46,021 nt of DNA from Gammaproteobacteria bacterium (GCA_027292925.1 JAPUGI010000152.1:1-46021), one strand, 5' to 3'. Counted from the stretch's first letter, positions 16,874-25,080 are shown. Translations and numbers: made by a program. Notes: generated from the letters alone by a model not told the origin.

Positions 16874-17967
16874 CAGGGCCAATCCTCCGGCGGCGCCAGG
16901 AATGACCCGCCAGTGATTTGAGCAAGTCGCCAGTAAGATGGTGCTGCGATTGGATCTCCTTCCATTGGGAACAGGATGATATTGATAGGGCTCGCGTCCG
17001 GCAGTTCCTCCAGTGCGCTGCTGAATAAAGCAACGCGATCACGGCTTTCGATGGCACTTCTTGTTGGTTCTTCAAATCCCCGGGTTGGCAAGCTGTCAAT
17101 GATCAGGAAGATGTTATCCGGTTGGGGTTCCATTTTTCTGGCGAGGGCGAAAGGATGGTGCAACGAAGTTCCACCGGACGGGATTATTTTTTTCAGGTTG
17201 TCCAGTGCCTCGTCAGTGTCTGCCTTCTCGATTGCCCGCAGCCATTCATTTTCTGTGCCTTTGATCGTTGGTTTTGCCTCGGTGTTGAACGTAAACAACT
17301 GGAAATTGGCATCTTTTGGCATGTTGGCGGTGATCCACTCAACGGTGGCGATTGCGCGCTGCCATTTCTCTGATTGCAGTTTTCTCTCGTCTGATAAGTT
17401 GCGTCTTATGATGACGTTTACGATAGTTTTATCCAGCATGCTGGCGGATGCATCGAGCAGAATCAGGATGTGCTGGCCACCGATTTTCAGCCCGGTGAGG
17501 TACTGCCGGTCCCCTTGTCCAACAATTGTACGCAGGCTTGCTCCACTGGATTCCGCACCGGCCACACTTCCTTCAAGACTCGCAGCTTCCTCCTCGAGAA
17601 GTTTAAGTTCGGCTTTCAGTGCCTCAATGTTATCCTCCTGGCTTGCACCTGACTCCAGCAGCTCCTGTATCGTCGCCTGCAGTTCCTTGATCGCCAGGAT
17701 AATCTCAAGCACTAATGCTTCTGTGGTTATGATTTCATCTTCGGATTCTTCGAGCGTATTTCGGAGCTCCACCAGGTTGAGGGTTTCATCCCTGACCTGT
17801 TCTTCTATTTTTCTTACTTCCGCAAGAAGCTGCGCATTGATTTCCTGGGAAGTAACTTCTGTGGAATGGTTGATGATGATGAAGATCAGGATTACAGCGC
17901 CGAATCCACAAGCCATGACGTCCAGAAAGGAAAGACTAAAAACGTTGAATTCGCGGCGCTTTGCCAT
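16873..17967 (-). CDS. Single-pass vWA protein with TolR/ExbD-like membrane motif (motor rod candidate, paralog 2)
   Basis: The 364-residue protein mirrors its downstream neighbour. The membrane helix at residues 11-33 is SLSFLDVMACGFGAVILIF with aspartate D16 in the FLDV motif. A long acidic coiled coil spans about residues 40-135. The vWA domain from about residue 165 has an intact metal site: LLDASASM (D172, S174, S176), SGGTSLHHPF and FLIIDSLPT. The shared LSFLDVxxCGFGAxIL motif shows the two are paralogs, likely forming a heterodimer. It starts 11 bp after the Hsp70-like gene. The vWA domain is predicted to be periplasmic. Targets of the vWA metal site are unknown. Confidence 0.83.
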   Translation of the reverse strand: MAKRREFNVFSLSFLDVMACGFGAVILIFIIINHSTEVTSQEINAQLLAEVRKIEEQVRDETLNLVELRNTLEESEDEIITTEALVLEIILAIKELQATIQELLESGASQEDNIEALKAELKLLEEEAASLEGSVAGAESSGASLRTIVGQGDRQYLTGLKIGGQHILILLDASASMLDKTIVNVIIRRNLSDERKLQSEKWQRAIATVEWITANMPKDANFQLFTFNTEAKPTIKGTENEWLRAIEKADTDEALDNLKKIIPSGGTSLHHPFALARKMEPQPDNIFLIIDSLPTRGFEEPTRSAIESRDRVALFSSALEELPDASPINIILFPMEGDPIAAPSYWRLAQITGGSFLAPPEDWP

Positions 17968-17978
17968 GGTAGTGTGAC

Positions 17979-19289
17979 CTAGGTGGCCGAGATGAGGGTA
18001 ATGACATATTCGCCGACGTTAAGGACGTCGCCAGGTTTTAGAGCCATTTGCCCGTTCGCGGTTTCTTCATTGACGTTCAGGGCACCCGCTGTGTGGACAT
18101 CCACGTACAAGCTATCACCACGTGGATAGAGCGTGCAGATCGGGTTTTCAGGATCGTTCCGAATGCCCTGAGTTAGATTGCGGGACAACTGAAAAGACTT
18201 GCCAATGGCAACGGCGTGGTTACCCATCAGCATATGGGTCACACGAGCTTTGTCCTGCACCATGATCGATCTAACTGATCGGTTGCTGATGGGTAAATTG
18301 GTTACATGGTTAATGGCACCGTCACCTGAAATAATCTTGTCAGCATGTGCATAGGCACTGGCAATCGATTGGTTTGCTTCAAGCTCTACCAGTTCGATAT
18401 TAGCGATGAGTCCCAGAGAATCTTTCAATCCGGGAAATCCTGCGAATCGATGAGACAGGAGCAGGGTTGAGAATTCGCTACTTGCGACCTGGGTACGGAT
18501 GAACTGTACAAGTTGCGGATATATTTGTGCACAAGCAGTCATCAGTTGATCGCTGGAGACTGACACCGAGTGATTGACATTCCCGAGGTCCAGTTCAAAA
18601 GTATTGCCACGTGAAGTGCCTAGCTGTTCTATCCAGGCAGGCAACTGATTGAATAGCGCCTGTTCACTGCTAGCATGGTGCATCGGGTCAAATCGGGAAG
18701 TCTGGATAAACTGGTTGGCAATGATGTTTGCCCAACGATCCCACAAGGTGAAGATTCCGGTCTCTGTAATGGTGGCAACCTCTTTCCTGCTCAGGCTACT
18801 ATCACTTGCCAGGTTGGTTAGTGTTGTTCTGTGCAGGTGCACATCAAGATGCAGGCAAGTCGATCGAACCGGTAGATCGCATGCCGCTAAAAGCGAAGAA
18901 TCAGCTACCCCAGAGACGGGAATACCGCATTCCTTGGCCATGCCTAGTAGAAGTCCTAATTGCTGATGCTCAAAATAGGAAGGCACCGACAGAATGACGC
19001 CGTCGACTTCATTTTTCAGCGGTTTCCATAAGGATTCCAGATGTACGAATGCAAGATCCGCATGATGGCGAACTTCATCAGTACTGTTTGCAATTGGATC
19101 CGTGTTGAGCTGATTCCAGAATCGGTTGTTGGTCCAGCGTGGTAACAACCTGGCATTTTGTAGTGCTTCTTCACCAACAAGCAGGTGATCGCCATCCATC
19201 ACGGCGAATCCCGGACTGGTAGTCACGATTTCGTTTTCTATAGCGACCTGGATGCCAGCGTCGTTGATCTCAATAATTCCAAGAGCCAA
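17979..19289 (-). CDS. Degenerate Hsp70/actin-fold protein with FHA-like C-terminus
   Basis: The 436-residue protein aligns by eye with the Hsp70 ATPase fold: VDGVILSVPSYFEHQQLGLL near residue 95 matches the Hsp70 VPAYF segment, and GVADSSLLAAC matches the EPTAAAL turn. The nucleotide loops are eroded. The first phosphate loop reads GIIEINDAGIQVA instead of GIDLGTTNS, and the second reads HLDVHLHRTTL instead of DLGGGTFDVS. ATPase activity is doubtful. The last 80 residues (CTLYPRGDSLYVDVH, then MALKPGDVLNVGEYVITLI) resemble an FHA fold. No membrane segment or signal is present, so it is cytoplasmic. It starts at a TTG, 12 bp after the channel gene, and may link the motor to the pseudokinase. 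Confidence 0.72.
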   Translation of the reverse strand: MALGIIEINDAGIQVAIENEIVTTSPGFAVMDGDHLLVGEEALQNARLLPRWTNNRFWNQLNTDPIANSTDEVRHHADLAFVHLESLWKPLKNEVDGVILSVPSYFEHQQLGLLLGMAKECGIPVSGVADSSLLAACDLPVRSTCLHLDVHLHRTTLTNLASDSSLSRKEVATITETGIFTLWDRWANIIANQFIQTSRFDPMHHASSEQALFNQLPAWIEQLGTSRGNTFELDLGNVNHSVSVSSDQLMTACAQIYPQLVQFIRTQVASSEFSTLLLSHRFAGFPGLKDSLGLIANIELVELEANQSIASAYAHADKIISGDGAINHVTNLPISNRSVRSIMVQDKARVTHMLMGNHAVAIGKSFQLSRNLTQGIRNDPENPICTLYPRGDSLYVDVHTAGALNVNEETANGQMALKPGDVLNVGEYVITLISAT

Positions 19290-19301
19290 AATTATGTCTC
19301 T

Positions 19302-20096
19302 CTATGTTTGTAGGTGTCGAACGAGTCGGTTGTCACAATAATCCTCAGCATCAAGAACCAGTCTTTCTTGTGCCAACTGTAGTTGGTGCATGAGGAACAT
19401 CACAAAAATGCTGATCAGCAGAGCAACAAATGTAGAGTTAAAAGCAATCCCGAGACTCTGGGTGACGCCAGCAATATCCCCCAGAACGGCTTTGTGAGCC
19501 TGCCCTAACGCCTGCCCTATGCCGCGGACAGTGCCCAGGAAACCGATAGAAGGGATTGCCCAGGCGATATAGCGAATCATTGACAATTCGGAATCCAGCC
19601 TATCCGATTCGGAGTCACATATTGCTCGAATTGAATTGGCAACATCCTGGATATTCCTGGTAGAACGGAAACGGTGCAGGGCAGTTAACAAGGATCTTGG
19701 TAAAAGAAATCCTTGCTGGGAATCCGTGAGAGCCTGGATAGGTCTCGAATACTCCCGGCTATCTTCCGGCAGGATACTGGTACCCCGGGTTAGTGGGATA
19801 AGATCCAGTTGCAGGATTTTCCTTTCCTGTTGTGATTGTAGTGCTTTGTAGCCCATGAGCGATATAGCCCAAAACATCAGGATAAAACAGGCTTCCTGCT
19901 CCATATCACGGACCACAACATAGGCGGACCTCTCCGGTACATAGCTCGGATTGGCATTTATCTGGATTGCCCGTTCTTCAAGAACAGCAACCGCGTTGGG
20001 TCGGATGATAGATACATAAACACCATGCACGATGATCACTGAAATGATCAGTGAGAAAAGCTGGAATATGAACTCTACGGGTAACTGTCTTTTCAT
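19302..20096 (-). CDS. MotA/TolQ/ExbB family proton channel
   Basis: The 264-residue protein has four predicted membrane helices, near residues 8-30, 68-86, 174-197 and 213-236. The loop between helices 2 and 3 is long and cytoplasmic. The MotA/TolQ/ExbB signature is clear: AIPSIGFLGTVRGIGQALGQA in helix 3 and QSLGIAFNSTFVALLISIFV in helix 4. Such proteins form a pentamer around two single-pass rod proteins and use proton flow to drive rotation or transmit force. The rod partners are most likely the two vWA proteins encoded two genes downstream. It follows an intergenic repeat block at 20129-20378. Confidence 0.88.
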   Translation of the reverse strand: MKRQLPVEFIFQLFSLIISVIIVHGVYVSIIRPNAVAVLEERAIQINANPSYVPERSAYVVVRDMEQEACFILMFWAISLMGYKALQSQQERKILQLDLIPLTRGTSILPEDSREYSRPIQALTDSQQGFLLPRSLLTALHRFRSTRNIQDVANSIRAICDSESDRLDSELSMIRYIAWAIPSIGFLGTVRGIGQALGQAHKAVLGDIAGVTQSLGIAFNSTFVALLISIFVMFLMHQLQLAQERLVLDAEDYCDNRLVRHLQT

Positions 20097-20128
20097 TGTG
20101 TTCCTTGGTCTAAAGTAGGCTAGGTCGT

Positions 20129-20378
20129 GTCTAGATTCAGACTATGAATGAGCTGGTTCCTTTCATAAGTCATTGTTTTCATAAAAATTCCATGGCCGGA
20201 ACTAGCTAGTTCTTATCTAGATTCAGACTATGAATGAGCTAGTTCCTACGTATGTGGTTGTCATTTTTCAATTTCCTGGTCGGAACTAGCTGGTTCTTGT
20301 CTAGATTCAGACTCCATGCGGGCTAGTTCCTACGTATTATGTGGTTATCATTTTTCAATTTCCTGGTCGGAACTAGCT
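20129..20378. repeat. Three tandem copies of an 84-86 bp palindromic repeat
   Basis: TCTAGATTCAGAC recurs at 20130, 20216 and 20300. Each copy then has an AGCTAGTTCC-like arm (20151, 20238, 20321) and its inverse GGAACTAGCT (20198, 20282, 20369), with 34-38 bp between the arms. Each unit can therefore fold into a hairpin. At 20199-20212 the junction forms a perfect 14-bp palindrome, GAACTAGCTAGTTC. The block fills the space between the small EPSA protein gene and the channel gene within one transcription direction. It resembles REP/BIME-type intergenic repeats and may shape mRNA ends or stability there. Confidence 0.85.
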
Positions 20379-20724
20379 ATATATCTACTGGGAAAGGCAC
20401 AGCATTGTCTGCACTGATCTCTTCACTTGGCCGAAACCGACGGAAGGCGGCACCCAGCTCACGGTTCTTCAGGTTTTCAGACTGCGGTGGCGTGGGTGTT
20501 AATGGTTGTTCATCCGGTTTCTTGTTCTGTTCCACAGTAGTACTCACTTGTGGTTTGGTGCTGGCATTCCCAGGCGCAGGTAGTTCCGCTGAAGGCTCTG
20601 ATTCCGCTGAAGGCTCTGATTCCGCTGAAGGCTCTGATTCCGCTGCGTGAAGTGAGAAGCCGGTTAACAACAGGGTAATCAGAATCGCACTTGTAAGGAC
20701 TGCTTTAAAGATTGGTGTCTTCAT
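20377..20724 (-). CDS. Small exported protein with EPSA repeats
   Basis: The 115-residue protein has a signal peptide (TSAILITLLLTGFSLHAA). A low-complexity segment follows, built from SAESEP units repeated about three times, then a proline-rich, probably disordered tail ending RFRPSEEISADNAVPFP. No domain is recognised. Its ATG overlaps the preceding gene's stop as ATGA, so it is co-translated with the PEGA/FGE-like protein. The same Glu-Pro-Ser-Ala theme occurs in the large lipoprotein at the head of this gene run. It could be an acidic linker in the periplasm. Confidence 0.65.
   Translation of the reverse strand: MKTPIFKAVLTSAILITLLLTGFSLHAAESEPSAESEPSAESEPSAELPAPGNASTKPQVSTTVEQNKKPDEQPLTPTPPQSENLKNRELGAAFRRFRPSEEISADNAVPFPVDI
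20585..20644 (-). repeat. 18-bp in-frame direct repeats encoding SAESEP units
   Basis: The 18-bp unit TCCGCTGAAGGCTCTGAT (plus-strand sense) occurs three times in perfect tandem from 20585 to 20638, followed by six bases of a fourth copy. The unit length keeps the reading frame, so copy number could vary by slippage without inactivating the protein. Confidence 0.9.
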
Positions 20725-22784
20725 TCTACATACCTGGCGATACGGAAGCCGACGTCTCGTCGTGCCTCGATACCGTAATCACGAAACGTCCAACGCAGTT
20801 CGCTGAATCGCCCGCTGGTGTAGTTAGACCCTCGAATAACATAATAGTCTCCACTTTCAGGACCGACCGGATCTGTAAGCTGATCACGCTCAAGCTCTAC
20901 CGAATAATAGTCCGTTATCCATTCTGAAACATTACCTGCCAGGTCGTAAATACCAAGTTCATTGATGGTAAATGTACCCACCGGGGCGGGACCGCGAAAA
21001 GAATCGGTGTAACCAACTATATGGTATGGCACCATGCCTACTGCGGATTCATCAGCGTAATTGCCTGAATCCTTGTGAGGGGGCATTGCGGCGCCCCATG
21101 GAAAGCGCGAAGGAGCAGGGCCAGCGGCATATCGTGCAGCCCACGACCATTCAGCTTCCGTCGGCAGCCGATAACCGATGGTAGTAGGGGAGATTAATTG
21201 CCATTTTCCTTTCTCCTGCTCATAAGCGACAGGTAGCGAGTCTTTTTGGCTAAGCCAGTTACAGAAGCGAACTGCAGCATTCCACGGAATATTAACAACT
21301 GGCCTTTTATCCTCATTTAGCAAGGATCTGCCAAATACGCCTGAATCATGACCCGGGTCAAAGGATTTGAATTGTTTGTTGGTGACCTCATGGATACCAA
21401 GATAATAGGCTTTGGTTAATACGACATCTTTTAATATCTCGTTGGATCGCCTGCCGCGTTCTCGTCGTCCGGCACCCATTTTTAGTTCCGCGGGAAGGAT
21501 GAGTTTCAACGTTTGCTCAGTGCTGGTGATAATCGCCTGGGGGATTGCCGCGACTCGCGCTTCGTCTTCAGTCTGTAAAGTAATTAATAATTGTTGAGAT
21601 AAACCCGGTTGTGGAGTAACGGTCGTTTGGTAAGTTGCATATCCTTCTTTTACGATTGCAAGCTCATGCCGACTTGCGGTCAGGACAAGTTCCTGCGTGG
21701 GGTCACCAACAGAACTGCCGTCGACGAACAGTTCACCACCTTCCGGCTGTACCTGGATTCGAATCACGCCAACAATTGGATTAAGGGTCAGGTTTAACGA
21801 TACGTCTTCCTCTGGCTCAACTTGAATACTTTGTCTGATTTGTTCGTAGCCTGCTTTTGACAACAGGACCTGATAAGACTTGCCTGGTGCGAGTGTGACA
21901 GATAAGGGGGTTTGGCCCCGGTATCTTAAGTCAATGGTTACATTCACTCCGGGCGGGCTGGTCCTTATGGCAACTTTCCCGTCTGACTTGATCAGTATTA
22001 TCTCTGCAAGTTGTTGAGGTACGCTGTGAACCACATCAAGTTCAGATTGCCAGACTTTGTATCCGGGTTTTTTGACTCTTAGCTGATGAGTACCTTCCAG
22101 TATTTCAACTACAGCCGGTGTACTTCCGGATTCCAGTTCATCAACAAAAACAACAGCATCTGGTGGCAGTGAGCTAAAAGTGATATCCGCCCAGGCCGGC
22201 TCCAGTTTTGCCTCGAGTTGTTGTTTCAGCCGTTTCCCTTCGATGATGATTTCAGTCTCATAGGGAAGATATCTTTCGGACCGTAGCGAAATATCGTGCA
22301 GGCCAGCTTCAATTTCATCTATTACCAGCGGCGCCTTCCCGACGGAAACCTGGTCCACGAAAACTTCCACATTGACTTCTGGGATTGACCCGATTGCCAG
22401 GATTCCAGGCAATTTGATCATTTCAAAGTCAAAATCTTGATCGGGATCCTCACCCACCTGGATGGATTCAGCCAGGTTTCTGTATCCCGAGAGTTCTGCC
22501 ACGATAGTGTAGTCACCAGGCAGCATCAGGAATCTTTCTCCGAGCCGGTAAGTAAAAAAACCTTCCGTTATTGCCAGATGCTTAGGGATAGGTGAGACAT
22601 TGAAGCGCACAGCCCTTGCTGTGAACATAAATAGTGCAGCAAGAGACAATAGAACGAAAACAAGGCCGATCACGATGGGAACCGGCTTTAAAACCAGCTT
22701 TTTCTTTTTAGTGCCAGGGTCGACTCGAGTAAACGGAGTCGCTTCAATGGCAATGTTATCGTTTGCTGGTTCTGCGTCGGGCAT
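20721..22784 (-). CDS. Membrane-anchored PEGA-repeat protein with formylglycine-generating-enzyme-like domain lacking its cysteines
   Basis: The 687-residue protein has a cytoplasmic N-terminus, one membrane helix (PIVIGLVFVLLSLAALFMF, about residues 35-57) and about five tandem PEGA-type beta modules to residue 410. Examples are PEVNVEVFVDQVSVGKAPL, PPGVNVTIDLRYRGQTPL and PEGGELFVDGSSVGDP. An FGE-sulfatase/SUMF1-like domain ends it: EVTNKQFKSF, NIPWNAAVRFCNWLS, YRLPTEAEWSWAAR, YDLAGNVSEW and DVGFRIAR. The catalytic cysteine segment reads VIRGSNYTSGRFSELRW, with no cysteine, so enzyme activity is unlikely. The ATG at 22784 follows the kinase-like gene's stop by one base; a TTG at 22799 is possible. 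Confidence 0.83.
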   Translation of the reverse strand: MPDAEPANDNIAIEATPFTRVDPGTKKKKLVLKPVPIVIGLVFVLLSLAALFMFTARAVRFNVSPIPKHLAITEGFFTYRLGERFLMLPGDYTIVAELSGYRNLAESIQVGEDPDQDFDFEMIKLPGILAIGSIPEVNVEVFVDQVSVGKAPLVIDEIEAGLHDISLRSERYLPYETEIIIEGKRLKQQLEAKLEPAWADITFSSLPPDAVVFVDELESGSTPAVVEILEGTHQLRVKKPGYKVWQSELDVVHSVPQQLAEIILIKSDGKVAIRTSPPGVNVTIDLRYRGQTPLSVTLAPGKSYQVLLSKAGYEQIRQSIQVEPEEDVSLNLTLNPIVGVIRIQVQPEGGELFVDGSSVGDPTQELVLTASRHELAIVKEGYATYQTTVTPQPGLSQQLLITLQTEDEARVAAIPQAIITSTEQTLKLILPAELKMGAGRRERGRRSNEILKDVVLTKAYYLGIHEVTNKQFKSFDPGHDSGVFGRSLLNEDKRPVVNIPWNAAVRFCNWLSQKDSLPVAYEQEKGKWQLISPTTIGYRLPTEAEWSWAARYAAGPAPSRFPWGAAMPPHKDSGNYADESAVGMVPYHIVGYTDSFRGPAPVGTFTINELGIYDLAGNVSEWITDYYSVELERDQLTDPVGPESGDYYVIRGSNYTSGRFSELRWTFRDYGIEARRDVGFRIARYVE

Positions 22785-22785
22785 G

Positions 22786-25080
22786 CTAGATCTTTTCAAT
22801 GCAGCTAATGTAGATTGGATCGACTAGTTCGCCAGCTAACAAGGTTAATTGCCTGCGCACATCACGGTACCCTCGACGCTTTCCGACTATGGTGTAGTCT
22901 CCGGGATAGAGTTGCACTTCCCTACTGCTGATTTTGCCGAAGTTGCCTACCTTGTAAATAGTGACTTCAGTTTTGTTGTCTGAGGTAAGTTCTACCGTGA
23001 TCGGGATCCGGGCTACCGTTATCAACCTGGACAGGGTAGCAAGTTGCTGCTTCAAGTGTGCCCCAGGTTCGCGAAATTTACTGGCGCTCACCAGTGCTGT
23101 TTTTGCGGTGGTGAATTCATCGTCATCACGCATCACGGTCGGCTTTGCTAAGAATCTATTCAGCGTTGCATCAAGTTCCAGTCTTTCGTTAGCCTCCAGC
23201 AGGCCATTTGCGGCGAACACAAGGGTTTGGTCAAGTTTCAGCACTGATTCGTATTCGGTGATGGCGCCTGACCAGTCTTCTTGTTGTACATATTCCGCGG
23301 CTGCAGTTTTATATCGATCAATGGCATCCATCCGTTCAGCAAGATCTATCTGCAAAAGACCATCGATAGGTTCCTGTGACTTTGGAAAAATCTCCTGTGC
23401 CCTTGCAAAAGCCTGCCTTGATTGGTCGTATTGTTTTGCGGCGAGTTTGGAGAAGCCAACCGACATTGCATCAGTGAATTTCACCTTGGCTATTTTTAAG
23501 CGTACGCGTGCTACTCCTTCACTGGCGGGTTGCCACTTCGGATCGAGTTTTGTTGCCTCCCGGTAGGACTTGAGCGCTTCTGACAACGATAATTCTCGTT
23601 CATGAAAATCACCTGTTTTTACATAGGACAAAACCTCGTCCAGATTTTCCGCACGATGTAATTGTGCTTCAATATCCTTATTGTCCCGTTCGATAGCGTG
23701 TGCGATCGACCAGGCAATGATGGCAGATTCAACTTCCCCGGCGTTAAGCGCAGCTTCTCCTGTTGCCAGGTTTTCTTCCAGAACAAAGGGGATGCTCTTT
23801 TTGAGTTCACCGAGTCTATTGAGTGCTGCTTCATAGGTTTTCATCGCTTCCCTGAATTTTTCTTCACGGTAGAACGAGTCACCAGAGTCAGCCAGCTGGC
23901 TAATTTCGTAATAGGGTTCACCCCCCCATAAAAGGACGCCCAGGTCTTCCAGTTCAACCTGCGCTCTCAGTAACTCTGAGGCAATGCGTTTACCTTCACT
24001 TTTCAAACATTCCAACTGCGCGATTTCCAGGGGAGCCAGTATCTCCTGTTGAGGTTCAGGACTTTCCTCCCGGGCAGCTGCCACGGGAGCTGGCGTTTTA
24101 GAAGGGTTTATCTTTTCGCGCGTAATATCGGGGATGCTTTGTGTGTTCGGCAATATAAAGAAGACAAACCCGGCTAAAACCAGCAGAACCGCGAAGCCAA
24201 CTAACACGACAGTTGAGGAGATCTGGTGGCGTTCTCTCGGCAATTGATGGACCGGTGAACTGGTTGCACTGGTGGCGGACGCCGTACTTGAACGGTTAAA
24301 AGTTGCCTGCGGTATTTCAATTGGTTGTGCGGTTGAAATACCCTGAGCATAGTTGCCGAGTACTTCTCTCGCCTCGCCAAGATTAGCTAATCGATCGTAC
24401 GGTGAAGATGCAAGCATGGCAGCAACGGTTTTCTGGACTTGCGCAGGTATGAGTGAATTGACCTCAAATGTTTCACCCGGGTGCCAGGTCTGTCCGGTCA
24501 GCAGTCGGAACATAATGCAGCCGAGTGAATAGACATCATCTGACGAATCGGCGGCTTGCCCACGTTGAACCTCGCTGGTCAGGTAGGCAGCGTTGTTATT
24601 GGACTTTTTATCTGATAAGGAGGCGGGCAGGGAAAAACCGGTAATGTACAACCGATCCTGGTCATCGAGGAGTAAGTTTCCGGGATGCAGGTGACCGTGA
24701 CTGATTTGCAGGCTGTGGGCGAATTCCAATGCCGAGAAAAGCTGCTCCAGCAGCGGCCAGCTTTCAGTGAAGTTGATCGTATTAGGGTTGAACGTATTTG
24801 CGGACCTGACGTAACTTGAGGAAATGAAGAGATTGCCATCGACCTCCCCACATTCGTAATTCCTTACTATATTTACATGTATCAAGCCGCGACCGGCCTG
24901 AATAGCCGCTTCTGATTTCTCCAGCATGTCTGCATTACCATCAAAAATTTTCAGACAGACACGTTCATCACCCTCCTTGTCGAGAGCAAGCCAGACTTGC
25001 GCAGAATCGGACCTGGCAATCCGATGGAGTAGGGAGTAGCGGACAGAAAAGTCCTGTCCTTCGTTGAATTCGAGAGTCAT
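22786..25080 (-). CDS. Membrane-spanning Ser/Thr pseudokinase with TPR-like helices and C-terminal PEGA domain
   Basis: The 764-residue protein has an N-terminal protein kinase fold (residues 13-245), a membrane helix (289-310), a long helical TPR-like periplasmic region (about 390-680) and a terminal PEGA module (about 690-764). The ATP-anchoring lysine survives (VCLKIFD, K44). The glycine loop is lost (IARSDSAQVW), HRD-x-K has become HGHLHPGN at 128-135 so the catalytic aspartate is a histidine, and DFG has become GFS at 148-150. It is therefore a likely pseudokinase. The SDDVYSLGCIMFRLLTG helix is intact. It starts 34 bp after the lipoprotein gene and sits in the middle of the run, bridging cytoplasm and periplasm. 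Confidence 0.85.
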   Translation of the reverse strand: MTLEFNEGQDFSVRYSLLHRIARSDSAQVWLALDKEGDERVCLKIFDGNADMLEKSEAAIQAGRGLIHVNIVRNYECGEVDGNLFISSSYVRSANTFNPNTINFTESWPLLEQLFSALEFAHSLQISHGHLHPGNLLLDDQDRLYITGFSLPASLSDKKSNNNAAYLTSEVQRGQAADSSDDVYSLGCIMFRLLTGQTWHPGETFEVNSLIPAQVQKTVAAMLASSPYDRLANLGEAREVLGNYAQGISTAQPIEIPQATFNRSSTASATSATSSPVHQLPRERHQISSTVVLVGFAVLLVLAGFVFFILPNTQSIPDITREKINPSKTPAPVAAAREESPEPQQEILAPLEIAQLECLKSEGKRIASELLRAQVELEDLGVLLWGGEPYYEISQLADSGDSFYREEKFREAMKTYEAALNRLGELKKSIPFVLEENLATGEAALNAGEVESAIIAWSIAHAIERDNKDIEAQLHRAENLDEVLSYVKTGDFHERELSLSEALKSYREATKLDPKWQPASEGVARVRLKIAKVKFTDAMSVGFSKLAAKQYDQSRQAFARAQEIFPKSQEPIDGLLQIDLAERMDAIDRYKTAAAEYVQQEDWSGAITEYESVLKLDQTLVFAANGLLEANERLELDATLNRFLAKPTVMRDDDEFTTAKTALVSASKFREPGAHLKQQLATLSRLITVARIPITVELTSDNKTEVTIYKVGNFGKISSREVQLYPGDYTIVGKRRGYRDVRRQLTLLAGELVDPIYISCIEKI

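Noticed and set aside
16976-17977. 333-codon plus-strand open frame opposite the vWA gene
   Set aside because: It is serine-rich, has no domain or ribosome-binding site, and lies fully antisense to a protein with clear motifs. It is a by-product of the coding strand's codon use.
15869-20096. Zorya defence system
   Set aside because: A proton channel and rod-like partners are present, but there is no MotB/OmpA peptidoglycan domain and no ZorC, ZorD helicase or ZorE nuclease. recQ at 13.2-15.0 kb is an ordinary RecQ and not a SNF2-type effector.
20129-20378. CRISPR-like tandem repeats
   Set aside because: Units are 84-86 bp, palindromic and nearly identical throughout, with no unique spacers and no cas genes.
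20721-22784. Diversity-generating retroelement target (C-type-lectin-like FGE domain)
   Set aside because: No reverse transcriptase, template repeat or variable-region copy is seen in the window.
20721-22784. Active sulfatase-maturing enzyme
   Set aside because: The catalytic cysteines are absent and no sulfatase gene is nearby.
22961-23566. 201-codon plus-strand open frame opposite the pseudokinase
   Set aside because: Antisense to TPR-like helices, with shadow-like serine/alanine composition and no recognisable features.
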